Shown piece by piece: positions 8,703 through 17,359 of a stretch of DNA of 64,000 nt. Where the stretch lies: NCBI GenBank assembly GCA_944323485.1, contig CALUSR010000005.1, positions 124,001 through 188,000 on the forward strand. The letters are read 5' to 3'. The notes under the pieces are model-generated. The model made no database searches and was not told the origin of the DNA. It saw only the letters and a program-made list of their open reading frames with translations. Position numbers and translations under genes: made by a program. Position 1 is the stretch's first letter; every line of letters starts with the position of its first letter. The DNA comes from Candidatus Gastranaerophilales bacterium (GTDB lineage: Bacteria; Cyanobacteriota; Vampirovibrionia; Gastranaerophilales; CAJFVJ01).

Positions 8703-9521
8703 ATGAAAGTTCAACAAACAGGTATGGGATTTGCTTACAATCAAAAGCAAAATACAGCTTTATCTCAAAAGAACAACAAAACTCAACAATCTCAAAATAT
8801 GAACGACACGCCATACGTTGGCGCTTACTATATGCCTGTTATAAATTTCAGGGGAAACTCTGAAAAAGTTCTCGTTACAAAAAAAGATGAAGCAGGAAAC
8901 AAAATTCTCGATAAATACGGAAATCCCGTGATAAGACTCAACCCCGAAATAAAAAAAGCCATGGATAAAGAAACATTTGAGTTCACAGGACCTGATGGCG
9001 AAAAATTTACAGGTACGGTAAAAGAAGCCCTGCTTGCATACATTAGAGATATAAGAGATTTGGACGAAAACCGTTACTCTGGCTTATACCATGGTTCAAG
9101 CCTCGAATCCATCAAAAAAATAAAAGAACAAGGTCCTGATCCGAGAAAAACTACGAGCGTAGGTTTTGGTCCGGGCATGTATTTTGCATTCTCGGAAGGA
9201 GATGCTCATGACTATAGCGGGGCAAAAATCAAAGCCGACTTGCAACAACACAAAAGAGAAGATGGGGTAACAGGCAAATTTGCCGTATTCAACGGACTGT
9301 TCTACAGAAATATAAAAACACCAGAAGTAGCAAAAAAGCTGCAGGAAATAACACCGACAAGCACAGATATAGACTCATTGCTTAATGATTACTGTAGAGA
9401 AATTCTTGTTGATGACCTAAAAATAGATGCAGGATACGGATTCGCAAGAAGCCATCATCCTTGCGTAATCGTCTTCAACCCTGATGTAATCTCTAACATA
9501 AGAAACAGCAACGAATATTAG
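8703..9521 (+). CDS. ADP-ribosyltransferase-like protein with tag, copy 1
   Basis: The C-terminal half resembles the PARP/ART fold: YHGSSLESIKKI (His130) matches the NAD-binding HG motif and GFGPGMYFAFSEG (Tyr160) matches the GxYF segment of the H-Y-E triad. The final strand reads HPCVIVFNPDVI, where a canonical enzyme has Glu near VVY-NP; here that position looks like Cys, so catalytic activity is open. The N-terminal part has the INFRG tag variant (residues 47-51) and a conserved region shared with the next gene. An in-frame ATG at 8688 is possible. Confidence 0.6.
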   Translation: MKVQQTGMGFAYNQKQNTALSQKNNKTQQSQNMNDTPYVGAYYMPVINFRGNSEKVLVTKKDEAGNKILDKYGNPVIRLNPEIKKAMDKETFEFTGPDGEKFTGTVKEALLAYIRDIRDLDENRYSGLYHGSSLESIKKIKEQGPDPRKTTSVGFGPGMYFAFSEGDAHDYSGAKIKADLQQHKREDGVTGKFAVFNGLFYRNIKTPEVAKKLQEITPTSTDIDSLLNDYCREILVDDLKIDAGYGFARSHHPCVIVFNPDVISNIRNSNEY

Positions 9522-9538
9522 AAAGAAAGGAATTAAAA

Positions 9539-10468
9539 ATGCAAATCCAAAACTTAACACTGAACAACACCTCACAGCAAAAAATATCTTACAAAAATAA
9601 CAACACAAACAACTCAACACCAAAATGCGACAATTCAATAAAAGATGTTCCGAATTCTTTTTATCGTCCCTTGAATTTTGGAGGAGAAATCAGAGTTTAT
9701 GACCCGATGGAAGAAATCAGAAAAGAAAAAGAACTGAGAGAAAATCTCTTCAATCAATTTATGGTAGAACAAAAAGACTCTGATGGTAATACTATCACTG
9801 ACAAACAAGGACGCCCAATCACAAAACTCGACCCGAAAATAAAAGAAATGCTCGATTCAACAACTTTTGAATTTACAGCACCTAACGGCTCAAAAATGAA
9901 TTGTACAATCAAAGATGCAATCAACGCATATATTGTAGACACGCTTGATGAAGATACAGAATTCCATAGAGTAATTCATGGCTCTTCACTTGAATCAATA
10001 AACAATATCATCAACAACGGACCTGATATGCGCCAAACAACAACAACAAATGCATTCGGACCTGGTATGTATTTTGCTTTTTCAGAAGGCGATGCTCATG
10101 ACTACTCGTCTGCAAAACTCATGGCTGATGTCATTCCTCAGAGAAGAGAAAACGGAGAGAAAGGCAAAATTGTAAGGTTCAACACAAATTTCTACGACAA
10201 AATAAATAACCATAATTTGCATAAAGCAATAACCGATTTCACGGGGCTTGAAGCACCGGATGAAGCGTTTCAACCTTATTATATAGAACGTGCATATATG
10301 GAATTGCCTTCAAAATTGGTTGATGAATACTGCAGAGATCTGATGGTAGAAGAAATGGGTATAGATGCCGCACAATGCGGTGCACGTGGATTTCATTCAT
10401 GCGCTGTTGTATTAAATCCTGATGCCATCACAAATATACAAGAATTCAATCCTTACAGATACTACTAG
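9539..10468 (+). CDS. ADP-ribosyltransferase-like protein with tag, copy 2
   Basis: This 309-residue paralogue of the upstream gene has the same order: a disordered Asn/Thr-rich leader, NFGG tag (residues 46-49), a conserved domain around LDPKIKEML, then the ART-like part with IHGSSLESINNI (His147) and AFGPGMYFAFSEG (Tyr178), closing with SCAVVLNPDAI. As in copy 1 the usual glutamate seems to be replaced. GAAAGGA precedes the ATG. The two are separated by 17 bases and are likely co-transcribed. Whether they modify host or self targets is unknown. Confidence 0.6.
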   Translation: MQIQNLTLNNTSQQKISYKNNNTNNSTPKCDNSIKDVPNSFYRPLNFGGEIRVYDPMEEIRKEKELRENLFNQFMVEQKDSDGNTITDKQGRPITKLDPKIKEMLDSTTFEFTAPNGSKMNCTIKDAINAYIVDTLDEDTEFHRVIHGSSLESINNIINNGPDMRQTTTTNAFGPGMYFAFSEGDAHDYSSAKLMADVIPQRRENGEKGKIVRFNTNFYDKINNHNLHKAITDFTGLEAPDEAFQPYYIERAYMELPSKLVDEYCRDLMVEEMGIDAAQCGARGFHSCAVVLNPDAITNIQEFNPYRYY

Positions 10469-10518
10469 GAAGCAGAAAACATAAAATATTACCAAACGCT
10501 CAACAGAACAACCGCTCT

Positions 10519-10547
10519 TTGAAAAAAAACAACTCTTCTGTTAATAT
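10519..10547 (+). promoter_or_regulatory. Promoter of mntP, predicting a leaderless mRNA
   Basis: TTGAAA (10519-10524) and TAATAT (10542-10547) are separated by 17 bases. The mntP ATG begins 7 bases after the last base of the -10 box, and no Shine-Dalgarno sequence is visible. Transcription should therefore start at or next to the ATG. Confidence 0.55.
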
Positions 10548-10553
10548 CAAACT

Positions 10554-11105
10554 ATGAACTTGGTTGACATCATATTTTTGGCAGTGGCACTCTCTATTGA
10601 TGCAGGAATAGTTTCTTTTTCGCAGGGAATCATTTTTGTAGAAAACAAAAGAAAAAATTCTCTCAAACTTGCATTATCAGTAGGATTTTTTCAGGCACTT
10701 ATGCCCGTAATCGGCTGGTTTGTCGCAAAATGGATTTACCGGTATGTAGAGGCTTTCTCAACCTGGATAGCTTTTACAATATTTTTAGCTCTCGGTATAA
10801 AATTCATCATAGATGCATTCAATGAAGATGAAAAAGAAATCCAAAAAGTAACAACACAGCTTTCTTTTTCTTTTCTGCTTTTTGTATCAATAGCTACAAG
10901 CATAGATGCTCTCGGCGCAGGAGTAAACCTCTATTTTCTGAAAGCGCCTATACTCATTTCCTCCATAATAATCGGTACAATAACTTTTTTTAACTCTCTG
11001 CTTTCATTCTGGGTTGGATATGCAATCAAACACTTCCCTTCAAAATATATGGAAATAGCTGCAGGGCTGATTCTTATACTCCTTGGTGTTAAAGTATTAT
11101 TTTAA
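10554..11105 (+). CDS. mntP: Manganese efflux pump MntP
   Basis: MntP exports Mn2+ across the inner membrane. This 183-residue protein has about six hydrophobic helices. The two family motifs are visible: ALSIDAGIVSFSQG near the start and ATSIDALGAGVNLYF after the central loop, with the aspartates in helices 1 and 4. The duplicated two-by-three helix layout fits. It lacks a ribosome site; the promoter geometry suggests a leaderless message. Confidence 0.85.
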   Translation: MNLVDIIFLAVALSIDAGIVSFSQGIIFVENKRKNSLKLALSVGFFQALMPVIGWFVAKWIYRYVEAFSTWIAFTIFLALGIKFIIDAFNEDEKEIQKVTTQLSFSFLLFVSIATSIDALGAGVNLYFLKAPILISSIIIGTITFFNSLLSFWVGYAIKHFPSKYMEIAAGLILILLGVKVLF

Positions 11106-11186
11106 GATTTTTATATATTTTGCATTCAATATTTGCAAGATTTATCCTTCTCAGAATATAATAATCTTTACAAAAGGAACTTTAAA

Positions 11187-11507
11187 ATGAATATCCTTAT
11201 AAATGACTCAAATTTTGATTCGGAAGTTCTCAACTCTGACCTGCCTGTCCTGGTTGTGTTCTATTCTGACTGGTGCCATATCTGCAAAAGAATACATGAA
11301 TATGTCGATGAGCTGAAAGAAGAATATAAGGATATCCTCAAAATAGCAAAAGCAAATTCTGAACACACCCTCGAGTTAATATCATCTCTGAATATAACAG
11401 GAGTCCCTACCATACTCCTCTATAAAAAAGGAAAACTTATACAAAGAATAAACGGATTCCTCTCAAAAAAACAACTTCAGGATTTTCTTGAGAAAAACTT
11501 GAAATAA
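11187..11507 (+). CDS. Thioredoxin-family protein
   Basis: A thioredoxin fold of 106 residues with active site WCHIC in place of WCGPC, the conserved TGVPTILLY with cis-proline, and the C-terminal helix FLSKKQLQDFLEK. Thioredoxins reduce protein disulfides. The start at 11187 is supported by AAAGGAA 7 bases upstream; the open frame extends to 11133 without a ribosome site. It converges on a ferritin-like gene with no gap. The His-Ile active site should shift the redox potential, but direction is unknown. Confidence 0.9.
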   Translation: MNILINDSNFDSEVLNSDLPVLVVFYSDWCHICKRIHEYVDELKEEYKDILKIAKANSEHTLELISSLNITGVPTILLYKKGKLIQRINGFLSKKQLQDFLEKNLK

Positions 11508-11810
11508 TCAATCCTTCTGCTTAATCATCTCCTCTACCTCTTCTGCCCCCTGTTTGTGAAATTTTTCTTCATCAGGATACAGCTCTTTGAGAACACGCAA
11601 AAACTCTCCCACATGAACTTTCTCCTCTTCAACAATATCTTCCATAACTTTTTTCAGAAGTTTGTTCTCTGTAGAGTTTATTATCTGCTCATAAATTTGA
11701 ATTGCCTCATATTCTGATGAAATAGAAAAGCGAATTGCCTGCAAAACTTCTTCTTCACTCAATTTTCTATCAGACATTTTTGCATTAAAAAACGATGAAA
11801 ATTCAGGCAT
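11508..11810 (-). CDS. Ferritin-like protein of the small rubrerythrin/encapsulin-cargo type
   Basis: A 100-residue helical protein with carboxylate/His metal ligands in SEYEAIQIYEQ and EEEKVHVGEF (ExxH), then the KELYPDE and GAEEVEEM tail. This resembles the small ferritin-like proteins of anaerobes that are packaged in, or fused to, encapsulins; each chain supplies half of a di-iron site. No encapsulin gene is in the window. The ATG at 11810 has GGGAG 7 bases upstream. The likely role is iron or peroxide handling. Confidence 0.75.
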   Translation of the reverse strand: MPEFSSFFNAKMSDRKLSEEEVLQAIRFSISSEYEAIQIYEQIINSTENKLLKKVMEDIVEEEKVHVGEFLRVLKELYPDEEKFHKQGAEEVEEMIKQKD

Positions 11811-11971
11811 AAAAAATCTCCCGTATAAATCTGACAAATTCAATTATCCTGACTTCATACCCGAAGAACATCCCACAACAAGACAACAAAAAAGAATAAA
11901 TTTCTCACAACGCAATTTTTTTTATTCATATGTTTTAAAAAAATATCCATACAAAAAAAGAATTAAAAACA

Positions 11972-12976
11972 ATGAATATAACTCTCCTCAGACCGCATGG
12001 AATATCTTCCTCCTCTCACAGGACTAATAACAACACACTATTCTTGCGCAGCTCTTTAACAAAAGATATATTCCAGAAGAGCTCGCCTCTATCTTTTACG
12101 GGAAAAGAAAGCTCGAATAACTCTACCCCTTTCGACTCAACCGAGGATTTTCTTATCTACGCAAAAGAAACAGATTTTCTCAACAGAATACCCCAAATAA
12201 CAACATACAAAAATTATATCGGAAAAGGTTTTGAAGGAACTGTCTACGAAATTCCTCAAGAACCGAGATGGGTGCTGAAAGAAAACAACAGAATGTCCAA
12301 CAATATCAACGGCATCGATAAAGAAATTATGCCAATTGAAGATAAAATGCCGCTGATAAATGTTGGACAGCCTGTCGCAAGAATAGAACTCGGCTATGGT
12401 CAGGCTCTGTCTGTTTATCAAATACTCAAAATGCAGCATGGGAATGAATATGGAATAGCTCCATATCCGATATCTTCCGAAAGCTTTCTTAAGCTGCCTG
12501 GCACCCAAAAGCTCTACAAACACTTTCTCACCCAAATGGCATCTCTTCCGCTCTCAAGTTATGAACAACTCATCGAAGACCTGAAATACATTAACGATTG
12601 CGGCTTTAAACCAGACTATTTCAATCCGAATAACTTTCTCCTCGACGGAAATAAAATAAAAATGGTTGATACAGAAGAAATTACAGACAAAAACTACCAA
12701 AATGACTACGGAAATGTTTTGTATTCTTTACTAATCGGAGAATTTTACCATTTTACAAAAAATCAGGAACAAGACTTTCCATCAGATGATATAAAAAAAC
12801 TAAATACTCAAATAACAACAAAATTTATGACTGCAATGAAAAATAAAGACCAAAAATTTTCAAAAGATAATACCCACTTCCTTGAATTTCTCAAATCTGA
12901 TTTGTCCTCGCCTTATTTCAAAACAGATGACGAAAAAAAGAAAATAGAACTGCTAAAACAAAATAATCTGCTCTAA
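11972..12976 (+). CDS. Protein-kinase-like protein with SFTG tag
   Basis: The N-terminal 40 residues are Ser/Asn-rich and end in SPLSFTGKE (tag at 41-44). The rest looks like a minimal kinase: a glycine loop GKGFEGTVYEI (G84-I94), lysine in WVLKE (K103), a catalytic loop PDYFNPNNFLL with D215 and N220 spaced as in HRDxxxxN, and MVDTEE (D233) in place of DFG. The histidine/arginine of the HRD motif is absent. It could be an effector kinase or an antibiotic-kinase-like phosphotransferase; the substrate cannot be told. Confidence 0.6.
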   Translation: MNITLLRPHGISSSSHRTNNNTLFLRSSLTKDIFQKSSPLSFTGKESSNNSTPFDSTEDFLIYAKETDFLNRIPQITTYKNYIGKGFEGTVYEIPQEPRWVLKENNRMSNNINGIDKEIMPIEDKMPLINVGQPVARIELGYGQALSVYQILKMQHGNEYGIAPYPISSESFLKLPGTQKLYKHFLTQMASLPLSSYEQLIEDLKYINDCGFKPDYFNPNNFLLDGNKIKMVDTEEITDKNYQNDYGNVLYSLLIGEFYHFTKNQEQDFPSDDIKKLNTQITTKFMTAMKNKDQKFSKDNTHFLEFLKSDLSSPYFKTDDEKKKIELLKQNNLL

Positions 12977-13097
12977 ATCTTACTAACTTTTGTAAAGATA
13001 ATCTCAATAATTATCAATATTTATTCTTCACACACATTAAATATGTAGGGAAATTTACTTATTTAGCTAAAAAAAACAGTCCAACAGGAGAGATTTT

Positions 13098-15362
13098 ATG
13101 TTTATTAGTGGTATTAATGTGTCTTTAGATGCTCAGTCAGCAAAAAATACATCTCTAAAAAAACAAAATTCAAATTATTCAATACAAAACCAACAGGAAC
13201 TTCTATCTCAAACAGCAAGCCAAAGTATTTCAAACATAAACAAAGTCAACTTCGGCGCACTGAGAAAAACAACACCGATTACACATATCTCGTTCGCAGG
13301 GAACCCCGATAAACACTCTGATGAATATCTTCATGTCATAGCAGAGATGGCTCCGCTTGCAAAAACAGGCGGCGCAGCTGTTGTTGCAGAAGACCTCGGA
13401 CATATGTTCCCGAATTATAACAACAGCAAACATGCATTCTTCCTGCCATACTACAACGGCGAAGAGCTGACTGATCCGACAGGATATACAATAGGTCATA
13501 AAATCAGAGAAGACGAAGAAGGACCTTATTATCAGAAACTCGGCAGCAACGATAAAATTCACCTTGAGAAAATCGCTCAAAAAGACATAAACTGGGGACA
13601 AGACTCAGCGCTCTATGACACAACTGACGAAGTCGCTCTCTACAAAGTAAAAAGAAATGAAATGGATAAAATGGGTTTCCCTAAAAATACTTCCGTATAC
13701 TTTGTTTATACACCGCTTTGTGCAAGTATGGAAAAAGAGTACTCAGGAGCCTATAACGACGGAAATCTCGGAAATATTTACTCTCAGTTTTCAAAAGCAG
13801 CCACAGAGCTGGCTCCAGAACTGGCAAAAGCAGAAAACGGCAACTTCAATCCTGAAAACATCCTCTGCCATGACTGGCATACAAGTTATTTCCTCAACTA
13901 TGCAAACACCGAAAATCAAAACGGCAATGACTACTACAGCGGAATAAAACCCGGTTACGTAATCCATAACCTCGGAAGAGCTTACCAGGGAGTAACAAGC
14001 CCTTACGGACTATTCTGCCAGGTAGCAAGTCCTGAAGAAATAAAGGCAATAAACCAGGATCCCGAGTTCCAGAACCTCATGATGGAACAATACAGAAGCT
14101 CGGCTCAACCTCTGAAACACAGACAAAACGTTGAATTCGAAATTAATAACTACTTCAAAAACATAATGCCTGAACTCTACGACGAAAAAGGCGCATTCAA
14201 CGCAAGCATGATTCCTATCAGACTTGCAGAAAGAGGCTGGGTCACAATTCACACTGTATCAGGAAACTACGCAGATGAACTGACAAATACACCAGAATTA
14301 TCCGAAGGATTGACAAACCACGTTAAAAAACTCAAACAAAAAGGTAAAATGATTGGTATCACAAACGGTATGTCAACACCATCATGCGACCCTTCATCAA
14401 CAAAAGGCTACCCCGCTCCATACAACCAAATTTTCAAAACATTCAAACCAACAGACGATATCTTCGATATCAGAAATACAAAACTTTATAACAAACAAAA
14501 ACTGTTCGAAAAACTGGTTCCTGATGCTTCAGGTAACCTTGACGCCTCACAAATAATGCCGAGATTTAATCCTGAAAAAAATCAAATCATCGGACATCTC
14601 GACAAGAAAATTCTCGACAATCCGAATGTACCTCTTTTTGTCGGATGGGGCAGAGGCGATTACCAGAAAGGTCTTGATATTACACTCGAAGCAATAGAAA
14701 AATATACTGATGAAAATCCTCAATCAAATGCGGTATTTATCATCGGCGGCGGTGTAACAGGTGCAGGAGAAGAAGGCAAAAAAATTGAAAAACAGGCACA
14801 AGAACTTGCAAATGGAAAACTCAAAGGCCGTCTGGTTTTCATGGACGGTTTTGCCCCTGCATATGCCCTCGCTTCAGCAGCTGATTATGCGCTTTTCACA
14901 AGCAGATTTGAACCCTGCGGACTAACACAGTTTGAAACAATGAAATACGGTTGCATACCTATTGTTACAAATACTGGCGGGTTCGCTTCAACCGTTCTGC
15001 AATCTGATGAAACAGATACCCCAACAGGTTATAAAACAGAACACAGCTTCTTCATGACAGATGAAACTCTCAGAAATAATCTTAATATAACTGGAGAAAT
15101 TACAGACAAAAACAGACGAACTCTCAGAGATACGGCTCTTGCGGAAGAAGTCAAAAATGCAATGGAAAGAGCAACATTAACAACATTATCCTCAAAAGAA
15201 GAACATGAAAAAATTATGAGAAACTGCCTGACTGCAAAAGCCGGATGGGACAACAACGCCCAGTTCAACGACGGAACTCCTGCAGTTGAAAAAATAGACA
15301 ACTTCCATTTCAACCACGATAACAGAATAGAACCAAACAGAACGTTCATCAATCACAGATAA
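13098..15362 (+). CDS. Glycogen/starch synthase homologue (GT5) with tagged N-terminal extension
   Basis: From about residue 77 this is a GT5-type synthase, which elongates alpha-1,4-glucan from ADP-glucose: EMAPLAKTGGAAVVAEDL at the start and a C-terminal half with GWGRGDYQKGLD and FEPCGLTQFETMKYG (the ExxxxxxxE region) and PIVTNTGGF. Two things are odd. The usual KTGGLGDV is KTGGAAVV, losing the conserved glycine-aspartate. The first 76 residues are a disordered leader with two tags (NFGA 51-54, SFAG 65-68). At 754 residues it is much longer than normal GlgA (about 480), with extra insertions. AGGAGAG precedes the ATG. Confidence 0.75.
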   Translation: MFISGINVSLDAQSAKNTSLKKQNSNYSIQNQQELLSQTASQSISNINKVNFGALRKTTPITHISFAGNPDKHSDEYLHVIAEMAPLAKTGGAAVVAEDLGHMFPNYNNSKHAFFLPYYNGEELTDPTGYTIGHKIREDEEGPYYQKLGSNDKIHLEKIAQKDINWGQDSALYDTTDEVALYKVKRNEMDKMGFPKNTSVYFVYTPLCASMEKEYSGAYNDGNLGNIYSQFSKAATELAPELAKAENGNFNPENILCHDWHTSYFLNYANTENQNGNDYYSGIKPGYVIHNLGRAYQGVTSPYGLFCQVASPEEIKAINQDPEFQNLMMEQYRSSAQPLKHRQNVEFEINNYFKNIMPELYDEKGAFNASMIPIRLAERGWVTIHTVSGNYADELTNTPELSEGLTNHVKKLKQKGKMIGITNGMSTPSCDPSSTKGYPAPYNQIFKTFKPTDDIFDIRNTKLYNKQKLFEKLVPDASGNLDASQIMPRFNPEKNQIIGHLDKKILDNPNVPLFVGWGRGDYQKGLDITLEAIEKYTDENPQSNAVFIIGGGVTGAGEEGKKIEKQAQELANGKLKGRLVFMDGFAPAYALASAADYALFTSRFEPCGLTQFETMKYGCIPIVTNTGGFASTVLQSDETDTPTGYKTEHSFFMTDETLRNNLNITGEITDKNRRTLRDTALAEEVKNAMERATLTTLSSKEEHEKIMRNCLTAKAGWDNNAQFNDGTPAVEKIDNFHFNHDNRIEPNRTFINHR

Positions 15363-15364
15363 TT

Positions 15365-15393
15365 AAAAAGACCTCCAAAAAGAGGTCTTTTTT
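15365..15393. terminator. Bidirectional intrinsic terminator
   Basis: AAAAAGACCTC and GAGGTCTTTTT form a stem around a 6-base loop. A and T tracts on both sides allow it to serve the synthase gene and the convergent CHAP gene. Confidence 0.85.
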
Positions 15394-15988
15394 ACATTAT
15401 AACAAATCCGGAAATCTTGTTATATCCTGAACTGCCCGGTTTATACGTTCTTTCTGCCACCATATTCGAGGTATTGCCTTCTATTGTGTGGATTGTCCCA
15501 TCAGGGTCAACCTTTGTTACAATACCTGTATGAGAAGCTCCATTCTCTTTTTGTATCATAATATCACCTGGTTTAACCTGACTCCACTGAGATCTACTTA
15601 TATATCGTCCATTTGCGTTTCCCCAGTCCCGCAAATCGGAAACAGCATTAGACCCGAACCCTGCCGGAGTATCGGAACCAAGAGTTTCTTTGACGACATA
15701 AGTCACAAATGCTGCACACCAGGCTATTTCTTCATCATTGGTAAACTTCAGATAAGATCCGTTGCTTTCGTTATATCCCAAATATTTCATAGCCGTATCA
15801 ACAATTGCAGACCCTGAATTTGATACAACACGACTTATATTATCTTCCTCAAAAGTTCCGTTTTCGGAAGTGTACTCCTGCATAGATGATATAGAATCAC
15901 GCAGCATTGATATAAGACTGTCAATCCCGCTCAAAACAGATTCATTAGAAGTATTTATATATGCACCCACCGGGCTAACATAGGTCAT
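15392..15988 (-). CDS. CHAP-domain cell-wall amidase/peptidase with MTYVSP leader
   Basis: The C-terminal 130 residues form a CHAP domain, a papain-like fold that cleaves peptidoglycan: Cys in AWCAAFVTYV, His in GASHTGIV, then IEGN. It is nearly the same domain as the end of the 765-residue protein three genes upstream. The first 35 residues, starting MTYVSPVGAYINT, recur in two neighbours and are not a Sec signal peptide. Export by a non-Sec route, or release by lysis, is therefore open. The gene lies 17 bases after the preceding one, likely the same operon. Confidence 0.8.
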   Translation of the reverse strand: MTYVSPVGAYINTSNESVLSGIDSLISMLRDSISSMQEYTSENGTFEEDNISRVVSNSGSAIVDTAMKYLGYNESNGSYLKFTNDEEIAWCAAFVTYVVKETLGSDTPAGFGSNAVSDLRDWGNANGRYISRSQWSQVKPGDIMIQKENGASHTGIVTKVDPDGTIHTIEGNTSNMVAERTYKPGSSGYNKISGFVIM

Positions 15989-16005
15989 GATGATTTATTT
16001 CTCCT

Positions 16006-16584
16006 TTATTTAGGAACAAATACGTAATACTCGGCATCTCTTGTTGTCATCTGCGAACCGACATAATCACTCGCTTCCTGTCCGTTGCCAAGGGCTATTG
16101 AAATATGCCCGTGCGGATGCCCGGGGCTTTGATCCCATACAACTATTGAGCCTGCAGGTAAATTCGGCAATTCATCCCTTGATACTTTCACTTCCTTGAA
16201 CTTGCTCGTGAAGGGCTCGCTTCTCAAGACAGGTACAGTCTGATATGCAGAAGCCTGCCACAATCCGAACTCTTCGCCATAAGCATTTCTTAAAGCCTGA
16301 TTAACTCCGCCGAGGCAGTATCCTGTCGGGTTACTTCCGCCCATTGACATAGCAACATTCCGTGCTGCTGAGGCAAGAGCAGAATCAGACGCCCCTGATG
16401 ATGTTTCGCTCCAATCAGAAACATTTGCTGCTACCTCATCATATTCAAATGAGTTCACTTCTTCTTGTGCGTTTGTCGATTCCAAAAACGTCTGCAACAT
16501 ACTGATAGTTTCATCAACACTAGCCATCACTCCTGAACTACTGTCAGTCTGTATATATGCACCCATCGGACTCACATACGACAT
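16006..16584 (-). CDS. CHAP/NlpC-type hydrolase with MSYVSP leader
   Basis: A 192-residue protein with leader MSYVSPMGAYIQTDSSSGV, a helical linker, and a papain-like domain in which Cys is seen in GYCLGGVNQAL and His in HGHISIALG, followed by an acidic residue. The domain is more divergent than in the neighbours. AAAGGAG lies 7 bases before the ATG. Upstream is a promoter block shared with the next gene. Confidence 0.72.
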   Translation of the reverse strand: MSYVSPMGAYIQTDSSSGVMASVDETISMLQTFLESTNAQEEVNSFEYDEVAANVSDWSETSSGASDSALASAARNVAMSMGGSNPTGYCLGGVNQALRNAYGEEFGLWQASAYQTVPVLRSEPFTSKFKEVKVSRDELPNLPAGSIVVWDQSPGHPHGHISIALGNGQEASDYVGSQMTTRDAEYYVFVPK

Positions 16585-16611
16585 AATCTGTCTCCTTTAT
16601 TCAAATCGGAA

Positions 16612-16693
16612 ATAAAATACCGCTTATATATATAAAAAATATATAAACAGTCAATATTCACTTTTTTGTATGTTTGTTACATTTCTTTATAAA
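16612..16693 (-). promoter_or_regulatory. Repeated promoter block 1 of the CHAP cluster with HLR1-like box
   Basis: On the minus strand: TTGACT (16649-16654) with TATATA (16627-16632) 16 bases away, and upstream a direct repeat (16676-16693; read on the plus strand GTTACATTTCTTTATAAA). That repeat matches the cyanobacterial RpaB/HLR1 consensus at 15 of 16 defined positions. The whole block is nearly identical to 17360-17441. Confidence 0.55.
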
Positions 16694-16711
16694 GATAAAC
16701 TTTTTAAAGCT

Positions 16712-17338
16712 CTAGCTCATAGCCAAAATAGACAAAACGCTTCCCATATTTCTTGACTTTGTAGACACACAGCTGCCGCCGCCGGCACCTGAGGTATTTC
16801 CTTCAATTGTCGTAATAGTCTGCCCATCTCCTCTATCAACAAGAATACCTATATGGTCGGCAACTCCATCACCATCCCAGTCGAATAAAACCAAATCACC
16901 CGGCTGGGCCTGATTTATACCAACTTTTGCCCCTGCTGCTTTTCCTGCAGCGTCTATAGTAGGACAATACGCTTTATTTGAACAATTTTTATACCAATCG
17001 GGGAGATTTCCGCCCATTGTGCTTCCAAGGACAAAATAAACAAAATCAGCGCACCATGCGCCATAATCAAATTGATATCCCGCTCCTGACATAATCCCGC
17101 TCATTTCACCCTGGCTTTTACCTTCATATTTAGAGGCAAAAGACAATACAGCCTGAGCATTTTCACTGTTGTAAATGCTTGTGCCTATGTTGTCATCAGC
17201 AAAAGAACCGAGTTTATTTTGCGCATTTGTCATCTCAAGAAATGACTGCAGCATGCTGATAGTTTCATTAACACTCGCCATCACGCCAGAGCTGCTCTCA
17301 GTCTGAATATATGCGCCAAACGGACTTACATATGTCAT
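16712..17338 (-). CDS. CHAP-domain hydrolase with MTYVSP leader and EF-hand-like loop
   Basis: About 208 residues. It has the leader MTYVSPFGAYIQTESSSGV and helices like those of the previous gene, then a CHAP domain with Cys in GAWCADFVYFV and His in VADHIGILVD. Between them lies DWDGDGVADH, a Ca2+-binding-loop-like stretch, and the end has IEGN as in other members. The start is set at 17338 because it aligns the leader with its paralogues; the open frame begins at 17371. Confidence 0.78.
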   Translation of the reverse strand: MTYVSPFGAYIQTESSSGVMASVNETISMLQSFLEMTNAQNKLGSFADDNIGTSIYNSENAQAVLSFASKYEGKSQGEMSGIMSGAGYQFDYGAWCADFVYFVLGSTMGGNLPDWYKNCSNKAYCPTIDAAGKAAGAKVGINQAQPGDLVLFDWDGDGVADHIGILVDRGDGQTITTIEGNTSGAGGGSCVSTKSRNMGSVLSILAMS

Positions 17339-17359
17339 AATCCGCTTCTTTCTTTTTTG

